In this document: one piece after another, positions 12,666 through 24,049 of the stretch
Layout of the letters: each line of letters starts with the position of its first letter
Position numbering within the stretch: the stretch's first letter is position 1
Assembly (NCBI GenBank): GCA_963573385.1
Contig: CAUYLG010044354.1
Coordinates: 17,712-81,711 of the forward strand
Direction: 5' to 3'
DNA length: 64,000 bases
Origin: Cacajao melanocephalus
Taxonomy: Eukaryota; Chordata; Mammalia; Primates; Pitheciidae
Translations under genes and position numbers: made by a program
The notes under the pieces: generated by a model
The model's input: the letters and a program-made list of their open reading frames with translations, nothing else
Told to the model about the DNA's origin: nothing
Databases searched by the model: none

Positions 12666-12707
12666 AAAGATAATAGAATATTAGCCTAGTTAAGGCAAGA
12701 TTTGTGG

Positions 12708-14349
12708 TTTTTTTTAAACATATATTCCCCATTAAAGATTACACATGTACTTCTTAATGTTATTAACTTTGTCATGTATTAAGATGAACAGAAAGGCATT
12801 TCTATTATATGAATTTTTCTTATTCTTTACTTGTATCTTTCAAAAAGAAAAAATAAAACAAATACACACTCAGCTCTCCCTAAAGTAACCAAAACAAAAA
12901 CAATCAATGCAATAACACTTCTCAAAAGATATGCTTACCTCACTATCAGAAGGTCTGCCAACTTCCGTCTATGCACTAGAAGTGCATTTAAAACTTGTTT
13001 TCCCTGTGTCTTGTCTGTAATGTTGTTGTAACTTCAATCCACTCCATTGGCATTACCTGCTAGCAACATTCCATCTTCACATTTGGATGAGTGTGAACTT
13101 ATCAAGGTGAAGTATCTGCGATCTTCAGTGGAAATTTTGCTTAAAACTGGGTGCCGATTAGCAGTGACTTGCCTCCTTAACAAAGGAACAGGGTTTGCTG
13201 CCTGTCCAGCCACACAGGCACTGTGGGGGCTTCCTAGCTCGGGCTGGGCTGCTGCAACATCATCACACTTTATTAGTTAACAGCACAGAGGTATAGAGGC
13301 AGGAGGAACATACTTGCTGTGCAGTTTTCCTGATACCACACCCCAGGGTAGGTTAGCACTCATGGAAAATCGGTTTAAGATGAGAAAAATTTCAAACATC
13401 TTTCTTTATTTTCGTTCCCACACGCAAATAGAATCATGCATTTTAAGTAACAAAGAACCCTTAAACAGCAAAAAAACCCAAAAAGATACTTCTCCTTAAA
13501 AGCCACTATCTACTTAGGATATTCTTCTTATATTACATAAAAATACAAAGAGTAAAGTGTACTTAAAATTTCTCACAAAGATTAGAATTAAAATCTTCAA
13601 AAAATGAATACATACAATAGTACATGCCCAGGACGTAACTCATTATTGTGGGGAAATGAAAATGATAGCACCATGGTACAGGTGAATCAGAATAAGAACA
13701 AGCTAATTGCCTTAGGGCAGCTTTCAGAAAACAAGAATTTATTTTTTTTGTGACAAATATGCCTCAGTACAAAGTACATAGAGTATATTCTGACTGTTTC
13801 AGTGATATGCCTGCTTTATTTCAAGTGAAATAAATGAATTTTTAAAAGGTTATAAAAATATGTGTATGCTTTTAAAAATTCTTTCAATAACCTGTTGAGT
13901 ATCTGGAGTATCCATATATTGGAGATCTTTGTTCTCAGTCTACAAGGAAAAGTGCCAAATCCACTCCAGAGTGCCAGGCTTAAAAAGGTGTTGAAGAGAG
14001 CCTGCCCGATTACCTGAATTCCAATTTGGCTCACAATGAAAGGGAGAAAAATTACCTCAATGCATTTCAATGTTGCTTCTCCCATTGCAATAGACCTTAT
14101 TTAATAGCTTATTACACTCAGAAAACAAAGCATATTCTGAGGAAAGAACTCACGGCTCCTGTCTCTTGACAGAACGGTCTCTTTGAATTCTTTTGTCAAT
14201 TTCATAGATTTCTAACAAGCAGAGAATTGTTTTTTTAAATCTGATTTTTTTTTTATGCCAGCAGCACTATTTCCTCCTCTGTAAGTAGGACAGATTCATG
14301 CTATAAGCAACATGGATGCTTCCCTGCTGAACTTGAGCATGGCAGATTA
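12708..14349. other. Unassigned intronic sequence
   Basis: Mostly AT-rich, with no repeat or gene I can support. Open frames at 13047-13280 (+) and 13816-14085 (-) show no domain. Confidence 0.45.
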
Positions 14350-14570
14350 AGCTTCAAGCAGGCCGGTAAATGCCACCTCCCCACTTAACAAGACTGTTCA
14401 GAGCCAGGCGTTTGAGGCCAGGCTGTATTTGTTCCTGGAACTGCTGGCTGATGAACCACTGCTGTCCGAGACAGCCAAGCAGCCCTGACTGAGCGAGCTG
14501 TGTGAAGACCCGACAGAAGCCTGGCAGGGCTGACGGGGCATGCCTCATTGCTGGCGCTTCCAGGCAAATT
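14350..14570. other. GC-richer unassigned block upstream of the exon
   Basis: This 220-bp block is clearly richer in G+C than its surroundings and contains several CpGs (aggcg, ccgag, gagcgag, cccgac, gacgggg). Overlapping short frames on the minus strand show no domain. It is not a repeat family I recognise. Confidence 0.4.
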
Positions 14571-14574
14571 CCTT

Positions 14575-14665
14575 GCCTCTAAATTGTGCCTGCCTCAGGA
14601 CAGTTGCCTTGTACAATGCCTGGCAGAAAGTAGGCACTTTGCACATGTTTACTGACTATAAAAGA
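14575..14665 (+). mobile_element. MIR SINE fragment (3' part)
   Basis: The phrase caatgcctggcagaaagtag followed by gcactttgcacatgtttac matches the tail half of MIR. Low identity and short length limit confidence. Confidence 0.55.
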
Positions 14666-15265
14666 GAAAAATAGGGAGAGAAAAAAATCTGAGTTTAGAG
14701 ATGCCTTTCGGACCTTACCCGATAAAATGCTGTTATTTCTGGCAAAGTGGTTAGGTGACACTGACTTGGAAGAACAGCTAAGAGGTTAAAAAAAAAATAG
14801 GACGAGCAATGAACAGGCTAATAAAACACATGGAAACAAAATTAGTAGTAGCCAAAATCTTTAATTGATCAATTTTATTTCCAAATATATTTTATTAGGA
14901 TAATGGCACTTGCAATATGATGTTTCTAAATGCCTTTCAGAGACCAGTGTGTTCTGTAAAGAAAAATACACCTGTATCCAGAATTACAATTTTAAGAACC
15001 ATTATTTAGGTTGCTGTGAGGTATCTTAAAATGCAATTCAATTTGCTCCTTAGATATTGCATATCAAACTATAAAAGCAGAGCTACATTGTTGGCTTTCT
15101 CTTTTTTTTGACACAGAAATAGAATCGAGAATCTACCTGTTGATGTCAGAAACAGACTGAATCAAACAATACGAAAGCATGAATGTACTGTTCTCACATT
15201 TATGTCAATGATGGCTATTTTACTTGTTTGAATCTTAAATCTTTCACAACCACATGCGTATGTTT
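14666..15265. other. Unassigned intron before the NRG3 exon
   Basis: AT-rich and without recognisable repeats. Such repeat-free sequence next to an exon often contains splicing signals, but none can be named. Confidence 0.4.
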
Positions 15266-15287
15266 GTCATTTATCCCCTTTTCTCAG
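15266..15287 (+). promoter_or_regulatory. 3' splice site of the NRG3 exon
   Basis: A pyrimidine-rich stretch (cccctttt, then ttctcag) ends in AG at 15286-15287, directly before the exon. Choosing this AG keeps the EGF cysteine in frame. No single branch point can be named with confidence. Confidence 0.85.
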
Positions 15288-15361
15288 GTGCAAAGAAGGC
15301 TACCAAGGAGTCCGTTGTGATCAATTTCTGCCGAAAACTGATTCCATCTTATCGGATCCAA
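15288..15361 (+). CDS. NRG3: NRG3 internal coding exon (end of EGF-like domain)
   Basis: This 74-bp exon is read from the + strand. The first base completes a codon split with the previous exon. It is followed by 24 codons giving CKEGYQGVRCDQF and then LPKTDSILSDP, and a final A that begins the next codon. Two cysteines eight residues apart match the C5-C6 spacing of an EGF-like domain. The wording matches neuregulin-3 as I remember it, including a Thr (ACN) expected after the last Pro, which fits the terminal A. Neuregulin-3 is a single-pass membrane growth factor, mainly neuronal, whose EGF domain binds ERBB4; the residues after C6 begin the juxtamembrane stalk. The exon is flanked by a pyrimidine-rich tract plus AG and by GTAGGT. 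It is probably exon 3, but the number is not provable here. Its length is not a multiple of three, so skipping it would shift the frame. I saw no other NRG3 exon in the window. Confidence 0.93.
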
Positions 15362-15367
15362 GTAGGT
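15362..15367 (+). promoter_or_regulatory. 5' splice site of the NRG3 exon (GTAGGT)
   Basis: The donor is A|GTAGGT. It departs from consensus at -1 (A rather than G) and +4 (G rather than A). A second GT four bases downstream (15366) could act as a weak tandem donor; using it would shift the reading frame. Confidence 0.8.
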
Positions 15368-15796
15368 CAAGCATTTTTCTTCTCTCTAATGCAATATATA
15401 GGCAGCTCTTATTCTATGCGATGGTTGTTAACTCAGCTGAAAGCTATATTTCAGTCTTGTGTCTCTGAAAGCTGCGAGGGCAGAAACTGATGGCAGATAT
15501 TGATGTTCAAAGCATGTTCAGAGCTGGCTCAGTCCAGGTCTTCTCCAGCAGTGAGGCCTGGCCTACTAATTCTACCTTGAACCCCTGCTGGGAACTCCCA
15601 ACAATGGGGGCCTCCTTAGCTCTCCCTCTGCCCAGCCACCCACCACCACCTCATTTCAAAATCAGGGATCTAGAAAAATAAAGAGCTGAAATAATGTTAT
15701 GGAAACTACAGTGTTATACTGCTTCTTATGCTTTCGTTGGTAATTTAAACCATACCTTACTAAAGTAAGCAAACGTGTATAAAATCATGTAAGAAG

Positions 15797-15887
15797 TTTT
15801 CAAAGCTTTGAAAACTCTATTTTCCTTATTTATTTATTTATTAAAGTTTCTTTAATAAAAATAAAGAAACTTTGAAAACTCCATTTT
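15797..15887. repeat. Palindromes and hairpin with flanking direct repeats
   Basis: A perfect 18-bp palindrome TTTTCAAAGCTTTGAAAA sits at 15797-15814. A hairpin has perfect 12-bp arms AAAGTTTCTTTA (15843-15854) and TAAAGAAACTTT (15862-15873) with a 7-base loop. The 18-bp direct repeats CTTTGAAAACTCTATTTT (15806-15823) and CTTTGAAAACTCCATTTT (15870-15887) differ at one base. Confidence 0.9.
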
Positions 15888-16733
15888 TGGCAACACTATT
15901 TGCAGATCAGTGATTACTGTCCTAAGGACAAATTATTTTTTTCTCCATTCATGAAAGAAGACAATTTGAGGATGAAAAAATATGGCTAGTCATTATTTTC
16001 TGTTTGTATATGAGTAAAAGTAACATTTTATACTAAAATGCCCAATTCTAGTCAAATGTGAAATGTTTATCTTTAAAGAATTCTCTGCTCTTTCAATAGC
16101 TGCTAGAATTGAATCATTACTCAAAAAAGAGGATTTTTATTGAATCAGCAGCTTAGTTTAATGAGGATAATGATAGGCATTTTGCAATTGTAAAGGCAAA
16201 GTTATGGCTTTCTGAATGTCATACATGATGAATATACGCAACACAGACTTCAGCAAAATATTTTGTACTGACTACAGACAGAGGTCGCCCTGCCTGTGTT
16301 TGTTCATTTAGCTGCATAATGAGCTTGTCTCGCCATCCGCCAATATCTTTTCAAAATGCATATTTTCATTTTCCCCCTGAATTTTTAGCTACATTTGCTT
16401 ACGTAAATGCAAAGTTATTTGAAAGAAAAAGGTTTTGTTTCATTTAATTTAATTCTATATTATCTTGGCAAAGCAACCCACCATACAGCAATTACTCCTT
16501 CTTTGCAAATTTAGCTTTCCTTGAGAAAAGTGAAGGTTGCCACAGGGATAGCTCTATTTCCTGAAAGGTGAGGCACGGTTCTCTAGGAATTACCCAGAAA
16601 GGATGGTGTTACTGGAGGTTTTGGTATCTTATTTATGAAGTGATTTGGTCCACTTGCTAAGATGTCATCTGAAAGGGTATTCATGGTTATGGTGTTAGAC
16701 ATATATTTGGCATATTAGGAAACTTGCATAAAA
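15888..16733. other. Unassigned intronic sequence
   Basis: AT-rich intron with no repeat family recognised. Confidence 0.4.
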
Positions 16734-16744
16734 TAATGGGCTTG

Positions 16745-17020
16745 CTGATTTCTTTTTCTTTCTCTTTCTCTTTGTTTCCCACTTTTCCTAATGTATCTAC
16801 TTTTCCTCTTTTTCTTTCTCTTTTCTTTTTTAATCCCTTCTCTTTTCCTATTTATCTTTCTTCATTGTCTCTTTTAATACTTTTTCCCTCCCTCCCTCCC
16901 TCCCTCCCTCCCTCCCTTCCTTCCTTTTTTCCTCCCTTCCTTCCTTCCTTCCTCCCTTCCTTCCTCTTTTCCTTCCTCCTTCCCTGCTTCCCTTCTTTGC
17001 TTCTTTGCTTTCTTTTCATA
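16745..17020. repeat. Long pyrimidine tract with (CCCT)n and (CCTT)n blocks
   Basis: Nearly every base on the + strand is C or T over about 270 bp. A (CCCT)n run lies at about 16885-16916 and CCTT-type units follow. The complementary strand is purine-rich with GGGA repeats. The three open frames here (on both strands, Ser/Pro/Phe- or Glu/Gly/Arg-rich) are artefacts of this simple repeat. Confidence 0.95.
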
Positions 17021-17122
17021 TATGGCAGTGGAATAGCTATTGAGTACAGGCTGCAAAAGGCAAGGCCTTGCATATGGTACAAAGTGGGTAAAAAACTCTT
17101 TAAACATCTAATAAAGTCTTAG

Positions 17123-17319
17123 CATCCATTTAGATGTCATAGTTCATCACTGCAAGAGTGGAGGATGGGTCCGCCATAAGGACTGTTCTCTCCTCATAGA
17201 ACAAAACAATCCCATGGTTACAGTCACTATCTCTGAAAACCTATTTCTCTTTCTATTAAATTGCTATTAAAATTGTAGCTGTATGAGCTGGGTACAGTGG
17301 CTCATGCCTATAATCCCAG
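17123..17319 (+). repeat. Inverted duplication, left arm
   Basis: This arm is the reverse complement of 18160-18362 at roughly 90% by eye, with one 6-bp length difference. It includes the first about 34 bp of the Alu that begins at 17286. Matching phrases include gcaagagtggaggatgggtc and atcccatggttacagtcac. Confidence 0.93.
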
Positions 17320-17580
17320 CATTGGAAGGCAAAGATGCTTGAGGTCAGGAGGGTTCGAGACCAGCATGGCCAACATGGTGAAACCCCATATCTACTAAAA
17401 ATATAAAAATCAGCTGAGTGTGATGGTAGGTGTCTGTAGTCTCAGCTACCTCAGGAAGCTGAGGCAAGAGAATTGCTGGAACCCAGGAGGCAAGGGTGCA
17501 GTGAGCTGAGGTCAAGCCACTGTACTCCAGCCTGTGTGACAAAGCAAGACTCTACCTCAAAAATAAAAAAAAAAAGAAAA
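17286..17580 (+). mobile_element. Alu SINE
   Basis: An Alu starts gctgggtacagtggctcatg and ends in an A-rich tail of AAAAG units to about 17597. Its first bases are part of the inverted duplication arm. Confidence 0.93.
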
Positions 17581-17599
17581 AAGAAAAGAAAAGAAAACT

Positions 17600-17930
17600 A
17601 TAGCTCTCTGAAATGTTTCTATTAAGTGAAACTGCAAGATAGAAAATTATTTTTATATAAAATTGCAAAAGGAACATACTTTGGCCCAAATGTAGAAAAG
17701 AAATATACTAAAATGTTGAAAGGATATGGAATTTTATGAAATTGTTTTCCCATTTCTCCAGTTTTCTGTAAAATGGTATATTAGTTTTTGAGTCAAAATG
17801 CCAGAATTCCTTGAAATTTTTTAAAAAAGAATAAGCACTGAGAACCCATGGATGAGTCCCTGAGACACAGCTTAAATGGAAAAGCATTATATTTTCCATT
17901 CATCCATGCACACACGCATTTCTTTAGGTA
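17600..17930. other. Unassigned intronic sequence (spacer of the inverted duplication)
   Basis: AT-rich sequence with no gene recognised. It lies between the two arms of the inverted duplication. Confidence 0.4.
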
Positions 17931-17934
17931 ATCA

Positions 17935-18105
17935 TTAATTCATTTCATCAGTATTTTCTGAGCATCCACCAAGAGCCACCTAATCGGTCAGGTTCTGTTA
18001 ATACAAAGGTGTGCAAACAGAATTTAGACTCTGAGGATCCAGCAGATTAGTGAGGGAGAAAAACGTGGATATATAAACATGGGGATAAATTTGGTGTAAC
18101 ATTTA
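17935..18105 (-). mobile_element. L2/MIR-type old repeat fragment
   Basis: Reads tcatttcatcagtattttc, gagcatccaccaagagcc, then a tail with gaatttagactctgaggatc. This resembles the reverse complement of the L2 3' end. Weak match. Confidence 0.45.
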
Positions 18106-18159
18106 CCCCTTTCTGACCTTAGCATATTTGATGTGGCTCCCAGGCCTCAGCAATGTTAA

Positions 18160-18362
18160 CTGGGATTATAGGCTTGAGCCACTGTGCCCAGCTCACACAG
18201 CTTTAATTTTAATAGCAATTTAATAGGAGTAGAAATAGGTTTTCAGGGATAGTGATAGTGACTGTAACCATGGGATCCTTTTGTTCTGTGAGGAGAGAAC
18301 AGACATTAGGGTGGACCCATCCTCCACTCTTGCAGGGATGAACTATGATATCTACATGGATG
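18160..18362 (-). repeat. Inverted duplication, right arm
   Basis: This is the reverse-complement partner of 17123-17319. It carries an isolated 34-bp reverse-strand piece of an Alu 5' end (18160-18194, ctgggattataggcttgagc) with no Alu body beyond it. That shows the copying happened after the Alu inserted at 17286. Confidence 0.93.
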
Positions 18363-18469
18363 ATTTCACATAAGCAATGGTAACAATAGTACCTATAAGC
18401 ATTATTGTTATCATATAGATCGTCAGAGTCAATGCCAGATGTCAGCCCACTTCCCTTATTCATCACTAT

Positions 18470-18720
18470 AATCATTACTAATAATGAGTTTAAATGATAC
18501 ATGTGCCACGTACTGTGCCATAAGGTTTACATGGATTATTTTAGTAAACCCTCCCAATCACAGTTTAGTAAGGAGAGTGCTGACAATTGCCCACATTTCA
18601 TAGATGAGGAAACTAGACCTCAGGGATGCTAAGTAAACTTGCTCAAGGTCATACAGCTAGTTAATGCTAGAGTTTAACTTCCATTCCAAATGACTGTAGG
18701 ACTTGAGCTCCCAACTGCAG
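18470..18720 (-). mobile_element. MIR SINE
   Basis: The phrases catagatgaggaaactagac, ttgctcaaggtcatacagc and tagttaatgctagagtttaac match the reverse complement of the MIR core. Confidence 0.8.
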
Positions 18721-20869
18721 GGTGCTTTCCTCCCTCCCCTAGAAGCCTCCCTTCTCTAGTTATTTTCAACAGGACATTTATCACTCTAAATTCCACTGAC
18801 TGAAACTCAATGACCTGCGGCAAACATTATTCTAAGGAACAATATTTGCACAATTTTCATATCTTAATGCAGCAACTTGAGCTTCCATAGAGATTTAAAT
18901 CCCTAATGAAATTTCCTTGTCAAAATTCTTGCTGAAGGATTGTTTAATTTGCTGCTCATGATATCTTCAGAATGACTCTAGACTCAGGAAATAAGCTTTC
19001 ATTCAGTACTCTCCCCTCCATTTTTCTTCTTCTGTCTCCTCTCTTCTCTCCATTCCTTCTTCCTTCCTTTCTCTCTCTCTCCCTGTCTGTCCAATGCATA
19101 CTTTTGCTGAGTGAAATCCCCATTAACTGGGGGTGAGAAGCCCCTGCTCTTTTCTTCTCTCCCAGGCAATGCAAAGTTGGTTAGAAATGTGTACCTTTTA
19201 CAGTAAATTTTTTAAATAAAATAAAATCTTAAATGACCTATATTTAGGAAAATGATGCAAAGATGTCACTGTGAGAGCCTTAATGGCTTAAATGACTATT
19301 TCAAAAACTCATCCCCTCTGCTCTCTTTTCAACTCCAAGAACCTAGAGCTAACTCCATTCAGGAACACATTTACATATGAGGATCAATCTTATAAAGTGC
19401 TTCAATGACAGTTTTTGTAAAAATATCTAACGCACCAATCTGTCAGATTGATCGAACCCTCCTGTGGATCAATGTACCACAAGTTGCAGTCACATCATGA
19501 GGCTGACTAGCAAGCAGGGGTACAGAAGGGACGTAGTGAGTGACTCAGACTTTAGTCAGAGTCAAGAGGAAGTGACCTTCTGTGGAGGAGCCAGCATCAG
19601 CTAATGTAGCAGTTTTGAAGGACATATTTCTGCCCCCTGTCTCCTGTGCTGCCAGTGCACCCAGGGATGCACCAGTAAGCTTCCCGGAAGCTGACTTGTA
19701 GACTCCTGCCCTGGTTTTCCTTCCTTACTACCCATTCCCATCCAGTGCAGTTGCCATCCCCAACCTTGAAGCAGAGTTAGATGGAGCTGAACTATGTGTT
19801 GGTCAGAACTGTGAGCCAGCCAAGGATTTTCTCCATCTCCTCTCTCATGAGCATGTGCCAAGCTAAGTTCCCATCAAGATCCTGACATAATCACAGGCCA
19901 ATGGAAGCATGGGGGCTGCTGCACAGAACAGACTCGGAACAGAATCGAAGAATGGGGTCAGGTAGAAAAGATGCCCATTGGAAGCAAGGGCGTGCCTCCT
20001 CACACACAGCTGGAGGCAGCCATTTCTACACCGCCCTATGCCTTTCTCTCCCTGTCAGAATTCAGTACTTAGCATCTTCCTGGCTGTGACAGCAGGCTTG
20101 AGTCTGCAGGCTCAAGCTCTGGCATGCGGTGTATAGAGCTTAAATTTCTTGGAGTCATCTAGCCCCTCCGTGGAAGGAAGGACCATCACTTCCATCACAT
20201 ATCCCTATGCGCTGACTTAAATTCCTACTCTGTTTCCTTGCGTCTTGGAAGCAGGCTCTGTTCTCATAGCACTTGGAACGATGCTAGGACCCTGGTCTGG
20301 ATGTGATTCAGGGGAAGACTAGTGAAGAAGATGATATGAGTTTAGACTTCCCATCAGCCCATACTGGGCTTGTGTGCCTCAGATTTCCAGGAGGAATCAC
20401 TTCACAAGTCCATAAAGAAAAGAAAAAAACAATCTTCCATAGAGTGTGGTTCTAGGCCAAGTGAGGGTATCAGGTAGGAAAATAAATTCATAAACACAAC
20501 CCTACTTCCAAATGGTCTTCAAAGACAATCATATCATGTCCAAGCTTGGTCTCCTTCCTCATGTTCCCAGGGATTGTCACTCCCAGGGCCTAGACCATCA
20601 GGTTCAGAGCAAAGTGGTGCGCCTTTGCCATATGTGTCACAGTGAAGGAAGAAACATTGAGAACAGCCTGGAAAAGCCAATGTAGGGCCAGGAGCCTGGG
20701 CAGACATTTGCAAAGCATATATAAGGAGATCTTCCTGAAGATTATTAACAGGAAGTTTTCCCCCAAAAGGCCCATGTTTTATATTCTTGCCTTTCTCAGT
20801 TGTATTTAATATTGAGGAACATGTGTTGTGTGTGTCAACAATTAGGTGAAAGGGTGAAACAGAAGGTGC
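18721..20869. other. Unassigned intronic sequence
   Basis: Includes a short CT-rich run (19013-19090) and a moderately GC-rich block (about 19550-20300). No gene or named repeat could be supported; the open frames found are short and without domains. Confidence 0.45.
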
Positions 20870-20990
20870 TCTGAATTGGAAGTGAAAGGGTTTTGGTTCT
20901 GATTCTGTGACCACCTGATCTGTGTGGTGTGGCCTTTGGCAAATCACAGTTTATTTGGACCTTGGTTTCTTTATCTGTAGAAAAATTCTA
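20870..20990 (+). mobile_element. MIR SINE fragment
   Basis: The phrases ggttctgattctgtgacc, ggcaaatcacagtttatttg and ccttggtttctttatctgtag follow the MIR core in the + direction. Confidence 0.6.
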
Positions 20991-21185
20991 TGGACATTCC
21001 ACTTAAAGAAAGAGACAGCCCTCAGTAGAGCAGGCTGTCTTTGCAAGCCATTCAGAAAGGGAATTCAGTGCACCACTGAAATAGCATATTTCTTCACTCA
21101 GTCATTCATTCATTTCCCCAGTTAATTAAGCACATATAACATGCACCGTGCTTTGGATCCAAACAACAATAATCACAGATCCTAT

Positions 21186-21540
21186 TGTCTTAATCCACTT
21201 GGGCTGCTATGGCAAAATACCACTAACTAGGTGGCTTATAAACAACAGAACTTTATTTCTCACTTTTGTGGATGTTAGGAAGTCAAAATCAAGGTGCTGG
21301 CAGATTCAGTGTCTGCTGTGGGCAGTTTTCTCACAGGGTGTATTATCTGTGTCCTTACATTGCGGAAGGCATGAGACAGCTCTCTGGGCCTCTTTTGTAA
21401 GGACTTGAATCCTATTCATGAGGATTTTTTCCCCCTGACCTATCACCTCCCAGAGGCCCCACCTCTTACTAGCACCACATTAAGGATTAGGTTCCTACAT
21501 AAGAATTTTGGTGGGACACAAACATTCAGACCATCGTATC
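21186..21540 (-). mobile_element. MaLR solo LTR, MLT1-like
   Basis: Phrases gggctgctatggcaaaatac, ggtggcttataaacaacag, ttctcacttttgtggatg and gaggccccacctcttac are the reverse complement of the same LTR type as 2925-3295. It is a solo copy of about 355 bp. Confidence 0.8.
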
Positions 21541-21654
21541 TACCATCAGTAAATTCATAGTGTAGTTAACTGTGTTTACTGACATTGAATTACAGACTAC
21601 AAAGGATGTAACATCTGCAAGATATTGAAATGTTTTCTTTCTTCACTCATTCAA

Positions 21655-21855
21655 AATCTTATTAATAGCTTTGACATTGGACAAGTTGCATAACATCAAT
21701 AAACCCTGGTTTTCTTCTTTATAAATTAAGATATTCTAATCTGTAACATATATAGCTGTTGCTAAGATGAAATAAAATACTCCAGAGCATGTTATGCTTG
21801 GGACATTGTCAGAGCTCCATAAATATTATCAACATCATTATTTTTGTTGTTTTAA
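21655..21855 (+). mobile_element. MIR SINE
   Basis: The order ttggacaagttgcataac, ggttttcttctttataaat, ctaagatgaaataaaatac, ccataaatattatcaac follows MIR on the + strand. Diverged. Confidence 0.65.
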
Positions 21856-23127
<1,272 letters not shown>

Positions 23128-23749
23128 TTGTATTTGGTTTTAACCATTACATTGAAAAACAGGCCTCACAGGGCCAGAGGGAAGCACAGGGGCACAGGGG
23201 CCCTTGCCTCTCCCAGCTCCAGTGTTTGGGTCTGTCTGCCTAGCTTGCTAACTGCAGTTTTCCCTGTTGGCCCTGGCTCACTGGGGGTCCACTCTACCCA
23301 CTCTACCCAGGAAGATGGATTGTTCTTCTGCCCTCCCAGGGGAACTGTTGAGCAGGTCTGAAGACAGCTTCCAACTGGTTCTCAGTTCTACTGTGTGGCC
23401 CACAGCTAGTCCACAGGACGTGTTCACTGCGTTGTCTCAATGTGTCCTGGGAGAGCTGGTCATTCAGAAGCCTCTATCAACAGACTGTCAGGATCAAAGA
23501 TGACACTTCCTCTCTCTCACCTCTCTTCTGTTCTTTTTATATTTTCAAAGTCAGAGAGGGAGATCAAGTGTTACGGAATAGTTCTAGATTATCTAATTAT
23601 TTCCTTTATAAATTCCACATTCGGTGATTTGTCTCACACTTCATTATCTTTTATTCATTATATTGACACCTTAATCAAATCCGAGGTACAAGAAATTAAA
23701 TATTCATATCTTATTACACAATATACTCATTTGCCTTACAAAATTAGGA
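23128..23749. other. Unassigned sequence, first half GC-richer
   Basis: 23160-23500 is GC-richer and holds two overlapping + strand frames (23119-23361, 23267-23503) with no domain. A small doublet cactctacc-cactctaccc lies near 23288. Not recognised. Confidence 0.4.
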
Positions 23750-24013
23750 TTGGCTGGGTGCTCACGTGTGTCATCTCAGCACTTGAGCCCATGAGTTGGA
23801 TGTCAGCCTGGGCAACATAGGGAAACCTTGTTTCCCGAAAAAAAAAAAAGCCAGCCATGGCTGTGTGCATCTGTAGTCCCAGCTACTTGGGCAGCTGAAA
23901 CTGAAGGATCTCTTAAGCTCAGGAGTTCAAGGCTGAAGTGAGTTGTGATTGTGCCACTGCACTCCAGCCTGGGTGATATAGTGAGATCCTGTCTTGATTT
24001 TTTTAAAAAAAGA
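23750..24013 (+). mobile_element. Alu SINE with internal deletion (J-like)
   Basis: Starts ggctgggtgctcacgtgtg, with a shortened left monomer, then an A run, then the right monomer to actccagcctgggtgatatag. Old and diverged. Confidence 0.88.
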
Positions 24014-24049
24014 ACACCACCAGGATTATACTATCCATATTTTGTAACT

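Larger units (their letters stand above)
12117..12707 (+). repeat. Short dispersed duplicate, copy B, split by an L1
   Basis: Left part 12117-12163 and right part 12682-12707 together match copy A at 11169-11243. The interruption is the L1 at 12164-12665 plus its target duplication. Confidence 0.55.

Noticed and set aside
15254..15490. 78-codon + strand open frame spanning the NRG3 exon
   Set aside because: It is in a different reading frame from the EGF-coding codons and begins in the intron; it is a shadow.
16724..17122. 132-codon open frame rich in Ser, Phe, Pro and Leu
   Set aside because: It is the translation of the pyrimidine simple repeat, with matching artefact frames on the other strand.
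20534..20947. 137-codon minus strand open frame
   Set aside because: No recognisable domain and overlaps a MIR-like tail; antisense to NRG3 with no supporting signals.
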